From Daedaleopsis sinensis (Eukaryota; Basidiomycota; Agaricomycetes; Polyporales; Polyporaceae), in the NCBI GenBank assembly GCA_033807695.1, contig CM066300.1, forward strand, positions 3,162,001-3,226,000: DNA of 64,000 nt. Direction: 5' to 3'. Positions 23,889 through 34,631 of this stretch are shown here, one piece after another. The translations under genes and the position numbers were made by a program. Under the pieces are notes generated by a model. The model was not told the origin of the DNA. It saw only the letters and a list, made by a program, of their open reading frames with translations, and did no database searches. Each line of letters begins with the position of its first letter. Position 1 is the stretch's first letter.

Positions 23889-24369
23889 ACTGGGGTGGAT
23901 CGATGCTTGACGCCGCTGTCACCACCTGTCACCCCGCACGCGCCCTCCATGTGGCTTGTGGCGGCCTAGCCACAAATGGTGCCTATAGAGTTCAGAGAGC
24001 GCCCATCACGCTCGTCTTATGCTGTCCTCTCCGCCGCTCTCTCTCGCACAACTCCGTTCGCAGGGCCATCAGTTCGTGCACGGAGCAGCGACGCCACTAG
24101 CAGTCCAAAGCATCAATAATTGACAGCTATTACAGAGCAATGTACAGATATGGTCTAACAGCGGGCTCCCGAGCAAGGTTGAGGAGCCCATTATGCGAGC
24201 GTAGGCGATAGAATCCGGAAGGGCAGTAGATCACCCTGTTGAAGGAAGACCTGCCCAGCCATCCCGACGTACGTCTGACGTGATAGTACGCAGCAAGGAG
24301 GGGTGGTGACTCGGGCTGATGCGCGGGGGATTGGTCGCACGCACGGGTGCTAACGCGAACGCTCCAACC
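23889..24369. other. Intergenic
   Basis: No gene seen. The region separates the coiled-coil gene from the 3' end of the REX4-like gene, both on the minus strand. Confidence 0.3.
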
Positions 24370-25215
24370 TCATTGGTAGCACCGCGAGAATGTGCTTGGG
24401 GGGAGATGGGACGGCCACTGGCCATTGGCTATCGAGCCCTCCCATTCAGCGGCATGGGAGCGGTACAAGTCCAGAGATGCGCGGGCATTCTCCAACTGGA
24501 AGATAATTTTTAAATGAGTGCGTGCCCATCGGAGGGCGCGGAGGTTGAGGACGCACCGGACAAACATGGTTGTCTTGCACGCGGCGACGCATGAGGTGCC
24601 ACATGAGGGTCTGGAGGCCGACGACGTGGTTCGGAGATCGGAGTGCGATGCGGAACGGCTGGTAGAGAGCAACATCGCGCGTTGCCACCGCAGGATGGCG
24701 AATGCCGAGCACTGTGCGAACGGAGCGAGTGAGCGGCGGTCTCGTCAGAGTGCGGACGGTAGAGAGATGCTCACCGGACAGGTCTTGCCACAAGGTGTGG
24801 CCGACGATGATTTTATCTCGGATCAATTGGGCGACGCACTGCTGGACGTCCTTCCAGGGCTTGGCACCAGCCTCTGTGCGTTCGTGTGCGGTGTGAGCGA
24901 TGGGCGGGGACACTGGGAGGGAGGAGACTGACCTTGGGTGAGGTCGGCGGCCTGTATTCCGGTGGAGTTCGTACGGTAGTCGGTCACGGGGTTGGTGGGG
25001 AGGACGTAGGCGTTGAAGATGACCTGGCCTCTGTAGTCGACGAGGGCTACGCGGCTGCGGGGGGAAAGGTGAGCGGACAGGCGAGATGCGGCGTGTGCGG
25101 ATCGTCCAAGGACATACGCGATCATGGGGGTGCCGCCGCCGGGGCCACAGCCAACGCTGGCGGTGGAGAGGGCAAGGAACTTTTCTGGGGATGGAATGGG
25201 GAATTTCTGAGCCAT
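24370..25215 (-). CDS. REX4-like exonuclease fold protein lacking catalytic acids
   Basis: Homologue of the REX4/ISG20 DEDD 3'-5' exonucleases (RNA processing, nucleus). Five exons: 25215-25118, 25054-24933, 24873-24775, 24711-24557, 24495-24370; 199 aa. The fold markers are clear: VGCGPGG, RVALVDYRGQVIFNAYV, NPVTDYRT, GAKPWKDVQQ, IIVGHTLWQDL, ATRDVALYQPFR and ENARASLDLYRSH. However, the Exo I motif, normally LALDCEMVG with catalytic Asp and Glu, reads LALSTASVG. The Exo III motif, normally H..VEDARA, reads QLENARA, with Asn for Asp. Only the Exo II Asp (HTLWQD) remains. It may be a non-catalytic paralogue or an RNA-binding derivative. The open, evenly spliced frame argues against a pseudogene. 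Confidence 0.75.
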
Positions 25216-25411
25216 TGTGCGGAGGACTGTGAGGATCGGGAGACACACCTGAAGCTGAGCGCGAACGGCGCGACTTATGAAGGCGGCGGGAGATTGGCAG
25301 GGTCGACCGAGCAGTCTCTCGCAGAGGACGGGGGTGACAGGTGCGACGTTGGAGCCGAAGGAGGACTATTGGAGACATGCTAGTGGCAGGTATGGACGTA
25401 TGCTGCACCGA

Positions 25412-25470
25412 ATTGATCTGTGGACAGAAATTGATCTGTGGACAGAAATTGATCTGTGGACAGAAATTGA
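25412..25470. repeat. 18-bp tandem repeat, 3.3 copies
   Basis: The unit ATTGATCTGTGGACAGAA is repeated three times without change at 25412-25465, followed by the first five bases of a fourth copy. The perfect identity suggests recent expansion by replication slippage. Confidence 0.9.
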
Positions 25471-25678
25471 AGATTCCGGGGAGAGGCTGGAGGAGAGCTA
25501 GCCGGACGGGGCCACCGAGGGCGGAGGCGGCGCGCGAGGCAGATTGGAGGCGGATCTAGAATGGGGCTGGGAAGATCGACCTGGAGCACTAATCTCTGGA
25601 CGGCGCTGGCAGGGGGCTCACCTGCTCGGAGGGCGAGCTCGAGGCGGTGACGTACAGCAGCGGACGCCCTGGTTAATT

Positions 25679-25750
25679 TCATGTGTGCGATGACCTCAGG
25701 CTCATGTGTGCGATGACCTCAGGCTGAGCGTGGCTGAGCGTGGCTGAGCG
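25679..25750. repeat. Nested direct repeats (23 bp x2, then 10 bp x2.6)
   Basis: A 23-base unit containing TGTGTGCGATGACCTCAGG occurs twice in a row and runs directly into GAGCGTGGCT repeated two and a half times. Both are perfect and adjacent, consistent with slippage at one site. Confidence 0.85.
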
Positions 25751-26557
25751 TTCGCGGGCAGGTTCGGTCAACTCGCTGCGATGGTCAGCATGCTTCGTGC
25801 GCAATCTATCGGGCAGCACGCACTCGGGATGCCGATTAAGTCGGCACTCTGCCCTGTCACCCGCTTGCGGCCTGCGCGCCCCCTCGCGACTGCGCCCCCA
25901 TTGGCCAGCCACCGCGCTCGTGGCGGCAGACGCGGCGGCAGACGCTAGCCGGGGCTCTCCTGCGACCAGAGTCTATTTGCTTGCTTAATTGCCATCCCTA
26001 CACGTCCCAGGCGGCAACTTGGCCCACGCCAGATCTCCCCCGTGATCTCCCTGTTCGCATCCCATATCAGGCAATTCGCTGCTCGTCCAAACCACGAAGC
26101 ACATACCTCCGGCGCCTCCTGCCCCCACGCCCAAGTCCTCGGACTCTGCCTCGCCCATCCTCCGACCCCGCGCCCCCTGAATTCTGAGCTTATCTGCCCT
26201 GTCCAGACGGGTCAGTGCGGAGCCACAGCCCGCGGACGATCTCTGTCTCTGTCCAATGGCAACCGCGCCGCCCCGCCGCGCTATCTCCAACGCTGTCATC
26301 GCCCGACGCGTTTCCTGAACCTGCGCGCCAGCCGAGCACGCCCGGACATGGACGAGGTCGCCCCGCGTGTGCGAATCGATCCAGGAAGCGAGCAGTGCGT
26401 GACGTGCAAGCGCACCAGGCTTCGAGCGCAGGAGACGACGGGTGCACTGGCCTGTGCGTTCGCGAGTGCCGCGAGTGCCCAGGGGAAGCCAGCTCATGGT
26501 GTTCGCGGGCGATCGCCGTCCTATCATTTGGATTTGGGAATGGGGCGGACGTGCGAG

Positions 26558-26600
26558 GGCAGCTAACCGCAGCGGATGGCAGCTAACCGCAGCGGAGGCA
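26558..26600. repeat. Short direct repeat, 2 copies
   Basis: The unit GGCAGCTAACCGCAGCGGA occurs twice, separated by one to two bases. It is the third tandem repeat inside one 1.5-kb gene-free interval. Confidence 0.7.
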
Positions 26601-26710
26601 GGGAGCCGAGCAGAGCGTGTCTGGATAGATGTAGTCATTACGTTCGCGGGAGGCGACGGGCGCAGATACACAAGTCACGTATGGGGCACTAAGCTTAGTG
26701 CACTAAGTAT

Positions 26711-28478
26711 CTAGGACGGCGCACCTGCTTCCCCACCCGCGCCCGTCCCCTTCCGCATCCGTATCCGCCGCCGGAGCCGGGCCCAGCGCCATCGCTCCTG
26801 GCTCTCCCGCGGGCTCCGATGAAGCTCAAGCCACCGAAGGCGTCTGGCCCGACCCTTGCTTGACCGCGCTCCCATGACGTCGTCCTCGGCCCTCCGTCGC
26901 TCGTCCTGCACGTGCTGCGCGGCCGCGATCGCCTCTGCACGCCCGGGCCGCCCCTGCTTCAGCCAGAGCGACGCCCACCGCCGCCGCACCCGGTCGTCCA
27001 CCACCCCGGCTCCCCAGCGCCTCTCGAACGACCGCACGAGCCTATCCGCACGTTCTCCGCATCTCTTCGTGCTCCTCAGCGTCCGGAGCAGGAAGAACAC
27101 CGTCGTCGCGCTCGGCGCGAAGCTGTCGTGCATCCCGAGCAATCCGAACAGCGTCCCCAGCGCCTGGAAGTGTCCCGATAGATTACACACCCGTCCCGGC
27201 TTCAGGTGCAGGTGAATGATCGCCAGACACGCCCGTCGCCACCCGCTGTCCATCGCCTCCGGCAGCGACTCGAAGTACGTCCGCGTGAGCTCCAGCGCCT
27301 CCGTCCGCCGCTCCTGCTCGACCAGCGACCGCACCAGCGAGTACGCGACCCGCGGCGGGACCCGCTCCCACTCGTCCGGGGTGACCACCGGCGCGTGCTG
27401 CACCAGCAGATGGAGCCGTGTGGCTGCCGTCCTGGCATCCGGCGCCTCCAGTGCCTTCGGCCTGCCGACCACGGCGTTCCCGTAGCTCGCCCGCCTGCCC
27501 AGGATCGCGCCGCGCTTCACGGACCCAAAGAACTCGAGCCAGACGGGCAGCGGCATCCCCTCGCCGGCCTCCCGCGACTGCGCCGTCTCCTCCTCCCAGG
27601 CCCGCGTCCAGTACCCGGCCCGGACCATCGCGCGCACCCGGAGCACGCGCGTGTCCTGGTCGCCGTTCACGTGGTCGCGCACCATCTGCGCAAGCAGCCC
27701 GAGCACGGTCCCGTAGCTCGCGTGCCGGACGGCGTAGCGGATGACCATGTTGAACGAGGCGGTCGTGTGCAGGGTGGGGTGCGCGGCGTGGTACGACACC
27801 ACCTGCGAGAGGCTGGCGGGCGGACTAGCCGTGACCCCCTGCGTGATGTGGTGCACAAGATCGGCGTGCGTCGCGGGCGGCGGCAGCAACGGAGCGGGCG
27901 GCGGCGGTTCTGGCCGGAAGAACGTGACGCACGGGAGTGACGACCGCGGCGCGGATTCGCGTATCTCGTCCCATGGGGGGTCACTTTCGTAGGTGGGGTG
28001 GTCGGACGAGACGCGTCCAGAAGCCTGGGCATCGCCTGGTGGAGGGGGGTCGACGTCAACCAACGCAGCTCCGTGTCCACACGAAGGTCGAGAGGCGGTG
28101 GAACGAGATGCGTGACGGCTATTTGAGCCCGACATGGCGGCGCTGAGCGGTGACTCGGCGGTCGTAGATGGATTAGGGGCCATCGGAGTGAGGACGCGTC
28201 CTCGAATCTCCGAAAGGTAGTTGGATACGGTATTCGGTGACCTACGTTGCACGGCCGGACACCGCATGAGGGTACGTCACCAGAACGCGAGAGGCAGAGC
28301 ACGTACGGTATGGCAGACGATGAGGGCTCTCCCGTTCCACCTCGGACGTCATGATCTCCACGAACAGGCCGGGATATGTTGGACAGGCCATCTTCTCGAA
28401 GGCTGGTCCGATGGTATGCACGCGTCGGGCGTGTCCTCGCCCACGCCCTGCCAGCAGCAGCCTGAAAAACGGAAGCAA
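26711..28478 (-). CDS. PPR/TPR-like protein, probably mitochondrial
   Basis: Helical-repeat protein resembling fungal pentatricopeptide proteins that act on mitochondrial RNA; exact target unknown. Two exons: 28478-28281 and 28207-26711; 564 aa. Exon 1 gives an Arg-rich, acid-free start (MLPFFRLLLAGRGRGHARRVHT) that fits a mitochondrial presequence. The body has PPR-like helix pairs, for example TTASFNMVIRYAVRHASYGTVLGLLAQMV, and ATTVFFLLRTLRSTKRCGERADRLVRSFERR. The tail is very basic (RLRRRIRMRKG). An alternative start within exon 2 (28267) would lose the presequence. The exon 1 donor could instead be six bases earlier. The family call rests on pattern only. Confidence 0.6.
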
Positions 28479-29006
28479 GAGACAGAGAGGGCAGGTGTGC
28501 AGTCAGGGATGCATGATGGCGCATGCATGAGCATTCCAGCCAAGCGTGGTCTGGTGTGGTATGTGTTGTCGGCGGGAGGTCGCGGCGGTGTCACCAACCG
28601 CTGTACGATTCATGGCGTCTAAACCACCATCCACAAAATTTGCCACGTGCCCAAGCCTACCAGCGCTCCGCACTGCTCCGTACCATCCCGATCGTCGACA
28701 GACACAACCGTCAACAATCAGCAACAGCATTCTTCGGCAGAAGAGACTACCACGGGAAGACCACAAAACGTTCTAGACCAGTCTCGGCCAGCTACTGAGT
28801 AAAACGGAACACAAGTCATGTCATTCGTGCTATCATCGTGATGAAGGGTGCCATGGTACAAATGCAGGTGAGCAGAGTGAAGCAAGCAGCCTATTACATG
28901 CGGGGCAATAGTATGTTCTGGATGTGTGGAGAGAATGCTAAAATCGGTGAGAGAACATTACGATATAGGAGCGTCCATATAACCATAAGACCTATCTCGT
29001 GTATCA
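28479..29006. other. Intergenic
   Basis: No gene seen. The region lies upstream of the PPR-like gene and downstream of STS1, both on the minus strand. Short shadow frames only. Confidence 0.3.
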
Positions 29007-30281
29007 TCAAAGTCCCTCCATGGGCTGACGGCCGACTAACCAGCCAACCTTTGACACCCAGCGGTCACGGATGCCCTTCATCATCTCCATGCCATTCTCC
29101 TTAGCTTGAGCGAATTCGTCCAACCCGCGTTCCCAGGTCGCAACGATCTCCCGACCGAACATGCCACCTTGACGGTTGACGAAGGTGTCGACGTGGTCCA
29201 CCCATGCTTGCCACTCCTTGTTCAGGCGTTCGGCGAGTAGGGGAGCTAGCGACGCTTGAGCGAGCGGAGGTTGCGAAAGGATATGGGAGGTCAGGGCTGA
29301 GAGGAAGAGGTACGTCTCCGACGGATGCAGCTTGTCTTTGTGCTGTTGACGAAGGGCAGCCGCGTGTGTCTGTGTGGTTTGGGCCTTCGAAGTGGAAACG
29401 GATCCGGAAGCAGGGATGGTGGAGAAGTACGGGAGGAAGGAGATGCATGCCGCAACGAATTCTTGGATATGAGGCTGAAGCCGATTGACAATGTATTCGT
29501 CACGCATGCCTGCGCCAGGCGCGCTGGTTGACGCCGAACCGAAACCACCAGGTCGCGCACCGAAACCGAAGCCAGTCGAGAACGATGAGCTCTGCCTGTT
29601 AACACCAAATCCTCCCGTACTATTCCAAGATGAGGTTCCAGGTTGCGAGAAAGGGGAGTTGGAGTAAGGGTATGCATCCTTTAGCTTCTGCGCCGAGTTT
29701 GCGAGACTCTGAAGGGCAACTTCGAGAGTGGGGCGTGGGATGAGGGACAATATGGTGGGTTTGAGAGCGGGTTGAGCAGAGATCAGGGCAGTAATGAGCG
29801 GCAGCAGTGACTGGGGTGGTAAACTCGCTGATAGAAACAGTCAGTACCGGGTTATGCCAAACTTGGAGCAGCACATACCGAGCAGGAACCCGACATCAAC
29901 ATCATTCTCGTCATTGGCCGTGGGCGGTTTGTTCTCCTTCGCGGTCTGTTGATCCCTCCCAGCCGTAGCCACTGCGGTGGGCGTGGTGCGAGCCCGCTTG
30001 GGCGCCGCACGCTTCGGTCGCTCCGGTGTAGGACTCCTATCCATTCTCTCGTCCCGATCCTCCTCCTCCGGCTCATGTCTCCTCTTGGTCAACCTAGTGG
30101 TAGGCTGCAAACTCTGCGGTTGGAAACCCCAGGCAGGTGGTTGCGAGTGGGGGGCGGGCCAGCCCTGCATTATGGAAGGTTGTGTGAGGCCGAATCCGAA
30201 GCCAAGCGGTGAGGGCGAATGTCCAACCGGACCAGGGTGAAATCCGACTTGGAGGTGGGGGTGCGTAACCACATTTGCCAT
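29007..30281 (-). CDS. STS1: STS1/Cut8, tethering factor for nuclear proteasomes
   Basis: Cut8/Sts1 anchors 26S proteasomes at the nuclear envelope and supports nuclear protein turnover. Two exons: 30281-29879 and 29827-29007; 407 aa. The N-terminus is disordered, with a basic bipartite-like cluster (RPKRAAPKRART) that could be a nuclear signal. The Cut8 domain follows: VGFLLASLPPQSLLPLI across the intron, LSLIPRPTLEVALQSLA, LKDAYPYSNSPF, and the helical block after EYIVNRLQPHIQEFV to WVSKVGWLVG. A Gly/Phe-rich insert (STGFGFGARPGGFG) lies within the domain. It is divergent from the snoRNA-hosting transcript, sharing a promoter of roughly 200 bp. Confidence 0.85.
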
Positions 30282-30576
30282 TGTGTAGTGCGGAGGGAAA
30301 GGATGGAGGCGGATTATGCAGACTGAACGAAACGGAACAGAGAAGCAAGGCGCCCTCGCGCCAAGAGAGCGTACGCGAATCCCCGCGTCAACCTGCCCTA
30401 AGCTCCCCACGTGACCCACGCGTAAAAGCGAACTTTTTGCTCGTTCGCCAGCGAAGTCATCTCTTGCTTTGCTCGCATTTTTGACTGCCTCGTCGCGCCT
30501 CGACCGATATGGTGAGTACATTCTATGTCTGTTACTGCGGTGACGAGAGAACATGAATCGCTACTCCGAAGCCCAC

Positions 30577-30652
30577 GGGCTGATGAATGTAGAATCATAT
30601 ACCCAAATTTCTGAGCTCTAGTTCTTGCATCCGACCTTTTGACACTGACATT
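30577..30652 (+). ncRNA. Candidate C/D snoRNA in intron 1 of host transcript
   Basis: A box C TGATGA at 30581-30586, a box D' CTGA at 30611-30614 and a box D CTGA at 30645-30648 repeat the layout of the stronger candidate in the next intron. Both share CTGACATTC at the 3' end. The sequences upstream of the D boxes were not matched to rRNA from memory, so the target is unknown and the call is tentative. Confidence 0.4.
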
Positions 30653-30718
30653 CCTTTTCTACCTCCTCACAGGCCATACCGACACTCGTCTGCAATCGGT
30701 GAGTATTGTTCCATGATA

Positions 30719-30805
30719 TTCGAGTGATGAATAACATAGAGTCAAGTCCTGATCCCGTCTTAAGGACGGGGCCTGACGATTTTACCATGCTAATACTGAC
30801 ATTCT
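30719..30805 (+). ncRNA. C/D box snoRNA with two rRNA guides, in intron 2
   Basis: Box C GTGATGA ends at 30730. Box D' CTGA is at 30749-30752, a C'-like TGACGA at 30774-30779 and box D CTGA at 30796-30799. A 6-bp hairpin (CCCGTC/GACGGG) joins D' and C'. The 11 bases abutting box D (CCATGCTAATA) are the exact complement of the conserved 18S segment UAUUAGCAUGG. The ten bases TAGAGTCAAG before D' complement CUUGACUCUA, conserved in 25S/28S rRNA. By the box D plus five rule the targets would be the A in UAUUA (yeast Am796 site, snR53-like) and a U in CUUGA (near yeast Um2417, snR66-like). Site numbers are from memory. Confidence 0.75.
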
Positions 30806-31055
30806 GTCTTCTTTTACCTGTCATCCGGACATCCGCTCACAACATCCCTTTGACAGGTTGTTGAACGTCTCGAAGGGAATCGGCTGCTCCTTAGTTATGT
30901 CGCTTTGTTTGTACTTTACTCGTGTAACATGGTACAATGAATCGTATGGTATACTACTTCCGCGCATGTGTCCATATCATGAACAACGTCAAGGAAGAAA
31001 GATGAGATGTTGAGTAAGATCCTGTAGCAATTAACAGCAGTGCTCTATGAGAGTC

Positions 31056-33939
31056 TTAAGAATGGGGCCACATGAGGTTCAGTAACCACATCGCGCCTAC
31101 TCCAATCAGCAGTTTTGTAGTCAAACCTGGCTGCCATTCTGAATCTCCGTACCAAACCCGGAAGCCAGGGGAGGATTGTGTTGAAGCCCCGTCGGCGAGA
31201 CGATCTATCCATCGTGGGCGCGCTGGAGTGTCTGGTTCTTGAGGAAGTGGGTTCCCTTCTCGATCCTTCCGCACCTCATCTTCTTCCTGTGGTACCATGA
31301 AGATGACTTCCTGAGCCTCTTCGGAATGAGGCGGTAGCTCTTGTCGCCTCGACGATGATGAAGAAGATGGATTGGCCTGTTGGGATGCTGTCGGAAGCGA
31401 CTGAGCCTTCGTACTTCCGCATATCCAGCTCGTGATCTCTCCCGTCGCTTTCGCAACGAGATGAGATACAAAGATGAAGACGGTGGTTGTAAGCAAGAGG
31501 TTGAGAGGGCGGGAATAAGGGCCAGGAATGACGATGAGGATGCCTTTCGTGTCTCCGGCGAGCCATAGATGGTACTGTATGATGAACGTCTCGAGGGAAC
31601 ATGTGCCGATGAATGCGAAGACACGTGAAGACCCAGAGCGAAGGATTACATTGGCGTTGCGTAGAACCGCGAACGCGCCAACAGGAAGGAATGAAATGTA
31701 TGGGTGCCAGAGGTTGTACGCGAACTTGTCGGGCTGCGACAGCTCGAACGCGAAGAACCAAAGCAGTACCACGGCCGACAACCCAGCGCCCCCCTTGACG
31801 AACACAGGCCAGCGAGGATGGTCCGTCAAACGGTACTCCCGAATCTTGATGACAGCTAGCGCGGTGAACATGCCGAAGTAGACGATCCAGATATCGAGGT
31901 TAACACGGAAGGCCCATTCCGCAGCCGACCAATGGATGTTGCAGAACCGCGCGAGGAATCCGAATAACGTGTCCAGTAGCCATTGCTGGCTCATGAATGT
32001 AGTGATGACCGCCATGGAGAAGAATATCTTGGGTACCAAGAAGGAGATGCGGTCGTTGTACTGCGAACCTATCGCCATCGTGGCGTAGATGATGAGGTAC
32101 CAGAAAGACACCAGTGGCGCGAAGTAGTAGAAGAGGTAGTCGGTGTTCATGGTATAAGCAAGGACTATGGTGAGCAAATTTAAGCGAACCAATACCTATA
32201 AGAGTGTGCATGTTCAGCGACCAATGATACTGACCATAGGACAAGGGCTCACCTGCGCGACTCGCAAGAGACCGAAGTCCGCCTTCTTGACATAAAATGT
32301 TGTGTGACCATACCCAGTCATGAAGAGATAGGACGCTACAAGCACCCGAATAGGATTGTAGACACCGGAAATCTTCGACCCACCGGTGTAGTGGTAGATC
32401 AAAATGGCAACTGCAGGGCAGGGATCAGTACTGATGTAACGAGGATGACGCTCTATGCTGACTTTGCATCCAACCCTTCCACTCGTCAGTTTGTTCTCGA
32501 TTGAGAAAACCGAGATCCTTGTCCCCTCGGGTAACCGTGAGCAGCCCGATTGCCAGACTGAGTAGCATCAAGAACGAAAAGGTCCATGGATCAAATTCCT
32601 TCTGCTCCTTAAGCCAATAGCCAGTACGGTCTGCGATGTAGATGATAGCGGCGGAGAAGCTGACGACAAGAGCAGGAACCTCCTCGTCGCGGACCAGAGG
32701 CAACCCTGACGATCGTGGGCCTGTAGAGGCACATCAGTACACGCATCGCATACAATCAGAATAGTTGGCTCACTGAATCGTCTAGCAATGAGCCAAGTAA
32801 GCGGCCCCCAGAGAACAATCCCGGCTAAGACCAACAGATGTAATGGTGCAGCGGTGGGATAGGCCCGACAGCAAGTTTTGTCCATGGGGAAGGTCTTCGG
32901 CATCTCCTCATTGCAGCGCAGGTTGAGCAGGACTTGTGCCTGCATGCTCACGACGAGGTCGGAGAAATGGAGACCGTCTTCGGTCTGCGACGGATGCAGC
33001 ATCTGGTTGAATACCCGCGGCAATGCCACGGGCAGCCCTTTCGGGCGACCCACTGGTATGGGGAGAAACGAGAAGGGGTCACGCAACGCGGGTGGCTGGA
33101 TCCTGTGTAGGAGGTCCGAATTCATGGCGTCGATGTCCGAGGATTGCATGGACGTGGCACGGTCACGCGAGAGCTTGGACGGCACAACGTCCTCTATCGG
33201 TAGGACGACGATAATGTTCGCCAGCGGGTACGGGGCCTGTGAGATCGCAGCTAGTGTTGCTTCCATCTTAGCCTCCCATGCTGGAAGCCCATCAGAGTCC
33301 GAGTAGCGGAGGTACCATAGACCTGAGCCTAGGACGAGCATAGCAGGCTCTTCCGAGGGAGGCATACGCGACGAGGGATGTAGCAATGCATGTGCATGAG
33401 TCGTATTCAAGAATGGGTCCCAGTAAAAGGACATTTGAACACCAGAGCTGGAAGTATACGTGTAGTCCGCGTGTTTGTGCTCGTCATCCGGTGGACCCGA
33501 TGGCAAGCTTTTGTCAACGATATGGGCGAACTGGAAGTACAGTTGTCGCGTTACGGAGTCGCCGACGAAGACGACGCGTCTTGACTGCAAGCAGGTCGAG
33601 AGATCCTTCGGCTTGTATTGGTACATCATACAGCCTATGCCACTTTTGAGGGCCGGGAAGCGTTGTATATGAGTCAAGAAACGTACCATTAGGTTGCCAA
33701 TTCTTGAACTTTGAATCCAACCAACGTCCCTCCGTCAATAACGCGTTGCAATGCAATGGGTCGGGTCGATCTACCCTTAACCGTCAGCCGTTTTCCATTT
33801 CTTTTGATAAAGGGCTTGGAAACGTACCTGCAATGCCAAATCGCAGAAGTCCTAATATCATAGCTATGCCCACACATGTCCAGGACAGATAGTGTGGCCA
33901 TAAAGGATTCAGCGAGAATTGGAAGCGCTTGGGAGGCAT
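31056..33939 (-). CDS. CAS1: Cas1-type polysaccharide O-acetyltransferase
   Basis: Multipass Golgi protein related to Cryptococcus Cas1 and animal CASD1, which O-acetylate capsule or wall glycans. Six exons: 33939-33828, 33770-33687, 33634-32774, 32720-32463, 32410-32253, 32195-31056; 870 aa. A first membrane helix ([18 protein letters not shown]) precedes a lumenal PC-esterase-like domain with [22 protein letters not shown], and the catalytic block FVGDSVTRQ (Gly-Asp-Ser). The later DGLHFSD supplies the Asp-x-x-His. About ten transmembrane helices follow ([43 protein letters not shown] and others). The C-terminus is Ser/Glu-rich with a last hydrophobic segment. All splice phases agree. Donor sugar polymer unknown. 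Confidence 0.88.
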
Positions 33940-34631
33940 GACGTCTTGCTACGATGCTAGATTCAGAACTGTGGTTTGCAGGCGGTTCCTAGCTGCATCA
34001 GGGAGTTTGCTGTGCGAGAAGGGCCTAGCGGATGACCTCTGTCAGAGACTTCTGGTCGTACGAGGTGGGTACAGCCAAGTTGGGCTGGATTGGTGAAGCT
34101 GACAACGTCATGAATTATGAGTTCGAGCCTGATCAATGAGTTGCTTACCAAAAGCTAATGTTCACTGTATAAGGAGCCCAGAGAAAACGCAAGGCCAGTG
34201 GGAATCCAGACACACAGCGAGGTGGAAAAAACACAAGTTGAAGTACGCGGGCGCCGCGGTAACGCACTTGATCGTCGGACGTAGTATACTCAGGATGTAC
34301 TTATGTGCTATAGGCGCTCGAATGAAAGTGCGCAGCTTGCCAGTGCCACAGGCGCTGCCTGCCCAAAGGTCCTCCATATTCCATTTAACCAACCTTTACT
34401 CTGGGCATACAGGGAATCATGAAGTCCATTGCGTGTGAGTATATACATCGATGGGTCGTGCTAACATTGTTAAGCATTACTATAAAACTATATATGTGAC
34501 GAAAGACGGATGGTCCGAATGTCTGTATGGAGAGACATACTATCGAATAAGAGGGAGCATCTGAGCAAGCACAGCGCGACATGATGCAGCGTGAGACGGT
34601 AGAGATCCTTTCGTCTAAAACGCAGAGACTT
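33940..34631. other. Intergenic
   Basis: No gene recognised between the Cas1 start and the rhomboid 3' end, both on the minus strand. A 100-codon frame on the plus strand (34136-34438) has no motif. Confidence 0.3.

Larger units (their letters stand above)
25216..26710. other. Repeat-bearing intergenic region
   Basis: No gene with family signals was found. A 228-codon frame on the minus strand (25985-26671) and a 174-codon frame on the plus strand (26042-26566) overlap each other in GC-rich sequence and look like chance. Three sets of short tandem repeats are listed separately. Confidence 0.4.
30509..30975 (+). ncRNA. Spliced snoRNA host transcript (possible tiny ORF)
   Basis: Two good introns are visible: 30512-30672 (GTGAGT...ACAG) and 30699-30856 (GTGAGT...ACAG), with a 26-base exon between them at 30673-30698. 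Both introns are longer than neighbours' introns and both contain C/D-box-like sequences. The exons could encode a small protein beginning MAIPTLVCNR, with the ATG ending exactly at the first donor (30509-30511), but no family was recognised. The arrangement, short poorly coding exons around snoRNA-bearing introns, is typical of non-coding host genes. The 5' end is unknown; the 3' end given is nominal. Confidence 0.5.

Noticed and set aside
25985..26671. 228-codon minus-strand open frame
   Set aside because: GC-rich, overlaps a plus-strand frame of similar length, has no recognisable motif, intron or promoter context.
30577..30805. Reading the two host introns as a single protein-coding exon
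   Set aside because: Stops occur in all frames, and donor/acceptor sites with snoRNA boxes give a better explanation.
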